A DNA stretch of 64,000 nucleotides from an uncultured delta proteobacterium (lineage in GTDB: Bacteria; Myxococcota; Myxococcia; Myxococcales; 40CM-4-68-19), in NCBI GenBank assembly GCA_903911145.1, contig CAIWCD010000041.1, forward strand, positions 1 to 64,000. The letters run 5' to 3'. The notes below the pieces were generated by a model. That model searched no databases, was not told the origin of the DNA, and saw only the letters and a list, made by a program, of their open reading frames with translations. Shown here piece by piece: positions 62,465 to 64,000 of this stretch; within the stretch, counting starts at the first letter, position 1; every line of letters starts with the position of its first letter. A program made the position numbers and the translations under genes.

Positions 62465-62989
62465 CTACCCGCTCTCGATCGAGCATTGCCGCAGCGCCTC
62501 GTAGAGCGCAATGCCGGTGCACGTCGACAGGTTCAGGCTCCGCGCGGAAGGCTCGCTGATCATCGGGACCCGCACCCAGCGCGAAGGAAATCGCTCGAGC
62601 ACGTCGTCGGGGAGCCCGCGCGCCTCCTCGCCGAGGATGAGCCAGTCGCCGGGCGAGAAGCGCGCGTCCCAGAGTGAGCGGGTCGCGGGCGTGATGCGTC
62701 CGGTGAAGAGATGCACGCGCGCGTCGTCGAGTTTCTCCTCGGTGCAGAGCTCGTCGAACGACTCCCAAGTGCGCACGTGCACCTTGTCCCAATAGTCGAG
62801 TCCGGCGCGCCGCAGGTCCTTGTCGGTGACGCGAAAGCCGAGCGGCGCGATCAGATGCAGCCTGCTTCCCGTGACGGCGCAGAGACGCGCGACGTTCCCC
62901 GTGTTGGGAGGAATTTGCGGGTGCACGAGCACGATCGAGAGCGGGCTCTTCTGCGGCTCAAGCCAAAGTGGGGTATTCGGATCGGTCAT
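62465..62989 (-). CDS. trmL: tRNA (cytidine/uridine-34 2'-O)-methyltransferase
   Basis: About 174 aa from the ATG at 62989; an ATG at 63013 would add eight residues. SPOUT-family features: SIVLVHPQIPPNTGNVARLCAVTG, GLDYWDKVHVR, GDWLILGEEARGLPDDVL, and the knot SEPSARSLNLSTCTGIALYEALRQ. The enzyme uses S-adenosylmethionine to methylate the wobble ribose of tRNA-Leu in E. coli. Its start codon overlaps that of the divergent lipid-kinase-like gene. Confidence 0.92.
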   Translation of the reverse strand: MTDPNTPLWLEPQKSPLSIVLVHPQIPPNTGNVARLCAVTGSRLHLIAPLGFRVTDKDLRRAGLDYWDKVHVRTWESFDELCTEEKLDDARVHLFTGRITPATRSLWDARFSPGDWLILGEEARGLPDDVLERFPSRWVRVPMISEPSARSLNLSTCTGIALYEALRQCSIESG

Positions 62990-63911
62990 GGGCAACCTGG
63001 CGATCATCGCCAACCCGCACTCTTACCGCAACCGACTTTGGCCGCTTGCTTCGCAGGCGTTGCGCAAGGCCGCTCCTGGCGCGCCCATCTTCGAAGCGGC
63101 CACGCTGGACGACCTGCGCCGCGTGTCTGCCCTGGCTCTCGCCGAGAAGCCCGACGTGATCGCGATCGCGGGAGGAGATGGGACGGTGACGCACGTCCTG
63201 ACTGCTCTCGATGCTGCCGCGGCTGGCGCGGATCTTCCGGCGCTCGCGCTGCTCGGCGGAGGCGCGTTCGACTCGCTCTCCGCGCTCGGCGGTCCGGGCG
63301 CGGCCGAGGACAAGCTGCGCCGCCTCGCGATTGAACTTCGCTCCGGCAGCACGCTCGTGACTCACGAGCGCGATGCATTGCGCGTCGACGGCCAGCTCGG
63401 GTTTCGTGTCGGCGTGGGACTGCCCGTGCGCTTCGTCGAGGAGCTGCACGCGCGTCGAGGAAGGGGACAGTGGGCGAACGCAACGCTGCTGTTGCGCGCG
63501 CTCGCGTCGTCTGTGGTGCGCGGACCGTTTGCGCGCAAACTCTACGAACCGCTCGACGCAACCGTCTCGGTCGACGGCGAAGAGTGGCCGCCAGTGCCGC
63601 TCTTCGGAATCGTCTGCGCGAGCGTTGCCGAAGCTGGCCTCGGTGCGCGTCCGTTCCGCCGCGCCACCGAGCAGCCCGGCTTCTTCCATGTGCTCGGCCT
63701 CACCGCCGGACCGCTCGCATTCGCGCTCGAGTTGCCGCGCCTGATGCTCGGCGCACCCGCGCGGCGCGATCGGCTCCTCGACGGAATCGCCGAGGTGGTC
63801 GAGCTGCAAGCTTCGCAGCCAATCCCATTCCTTCTCGACGGTGAACTGCGCCGCGCGGGGACGAGCCTGCGGATTGGGCTGGGCCCGCGCGTGCACCTGG
63901 TGCGCGCGTGA
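62988..63911 (+). CDS. Diacylglycerol/lipid kinase-family protein
   Basis: 307 aa from the ATG at 62988, the natural start (GNLAIIANPHSYRNRLWPL). The nucleotide-binding signature is DVIAIAGGDGTVTHVLTAL, and a second region is LALLGGGAFDSLSALGGPGAAEDKL, where most lipid kinases read GGTxNDxA, so this active-site part is altered. The C-terminal half is beta-rich (VSVDGEEWPPVPLFGIVCASVAEAGLG). It may phosphorylate a lipid or sugar, or have drifted to another role. It overlaps the following gene by 4 bases. Confidence 0.75.
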   Translation: MGNLAIIANPHSYRNRLWPLASQALRKAAPGAPIFEAATLDDLRRVSALALAEKPDVIAIAGGDGTVTHVLTALDAAAAGADLPALALLGGGAFDSLSALGGPGAAEDKLRRLAIELRSGSTLVTHERDALRVDGQLGFRVGVGLPVRFVEELHARRGRGQWANATLLLRALASSVVRGPFARKLYEPLDATVSVDGEEWPPVPLFGIVCASVAEAGLGARPFRRATEQPGFFHVLGLTAGPLAFALELPRLMLGAPARRDRLLDGIAEVVELQASQPIPFLLDGELRRAGTSLRIGLGPRVHLVRA

Positions 63912-64000
63912 ACGGAGCACCTCTCCAGAGGTTCATCGTCGAGCGAACCGGCGCAGTCGTCGCTGAGCGCGTCGCCTTCGCGAGGACGTTCTCGCAGCGC
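63908..64000 (+). CDS. Start of a probable DUF192 family protein (cut by window end)
   Basis: A GTG at 63908 overlaps the previous stop as GTGA and opens 31 codons to the window edge (NGAPLQRFIVERTGAVVAER, then VAFARTFSQR). The pattern of a short N-terminus, two strands and AxTFxQR resembles the beginning of DUF192 proteins, in which RGLMGR or similar usually follows. The decisive part lies outside the window. Confidence 0.45.
   Translation, partial: MNGAPLQRFIVERTGAVVAERVAFARTFSQR

Overview
The window is high-GC, densely packed chromosomal DNA from a Gram-negative bacterium, most likely a Myxococcota (myxobacterial) lineage. This rests on gene content, not on any database search: Gly/Ser-repeat lipoproteins, a MYXO-CTERM-like surface protein tail, a CarH-type B12-binding MerR regulator with a carotenoid operon, DUF4388, HDOD and CheX proteins, and an ftsEX cluster preceded by a conserved protein I associate with myxobacteria. 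Genes are packed with many 4-base stop/start overlaps. I found no rRNA, tRNA or CRISPR array.

Layout. 1-140: the right end of an insertion sequence (transposase C-terminus and terminal repeat). 0.16-2.56 kb: a YfiR-like exported protein, a haem c-type lipoprotein, and an operon of ExbB-like membrane protein, ECF sigma factor and zinc-finger anti-sigma factor. 2.6-9.0 kb: one giant surface lipoprotein (2117 aa) with Ig-like, Cys-rich and FG-GAP repeats. 9.1-12.5 kb: a CheX-like protein with a degenerate receiver, a Gly-rich lipoprotein, bacteriohemerythrin and a VF530 protein. 12.5-19.5 kb: an apparent operon macA-macB(ATPase)-macB(permease)-L,D-transpeptidase-PilB/GspE-like ATPase-VF530. 19.7-23.4 kb: DEDDh exonuclease, M3 oligopeptidase and an exported protein of unknown function. 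23.5-26.5 kb: eutB-eutC-eutL (ethanolamine ammonia-lyase plus one microcompartment shell protein). 26.5-31.1 kb: a TPR/transglutaminase lipoprotein and a small lipoprotein.

31.3-40.4 kb is a carotenoid locus. The leftward operon is crtY-crtE-crtI-crtB-(His-rich membrane protein)-carH-like. A rightward pair, a glycosyltransferase and a second CrtI-family desaturase/isomerase, diverges from crtY across a 41-bp region holding a promoter and a perfect dyad. Together they predict GGPP to phytoene to lycopene to a beta-cyclised and possibly glycosylated carotenoid, with B12/light-sensing control.

40.4-47.5 kb: an HDOD protein and a CzcCBA-type heavy-metal RND efflux operon led by a small membrane protein. 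47.8-51.3 kb: a MYXO-CTERM-like protein and a convergent exbB-exbD-tonB operon. 51.6-64 kb: a repeat lipoprotein, murI, a conserved protein, then ftsE-ftsX-(degenerate LytM EnvC-like activator)-ctpA-PEGA protein, a convergent DUF4388/J-domain/TPR protein, trmL and a lipid-kinase-family gene that start face to face on overlapping start codons, and the beginning of a DUF192-like gene.

The most interesting leads are: three copies of TTGGTACACCAA inside two genes flanking ftsEX, using codons unlike their surroundings; the His-rich membrane protein of unknown function inside the carotenoid operon; the minimal eutBCL operon; two mutually exclusive hairpins upstream of a lipoprotein gene; and the ExbB-like/sigma/anti-sigma operon.
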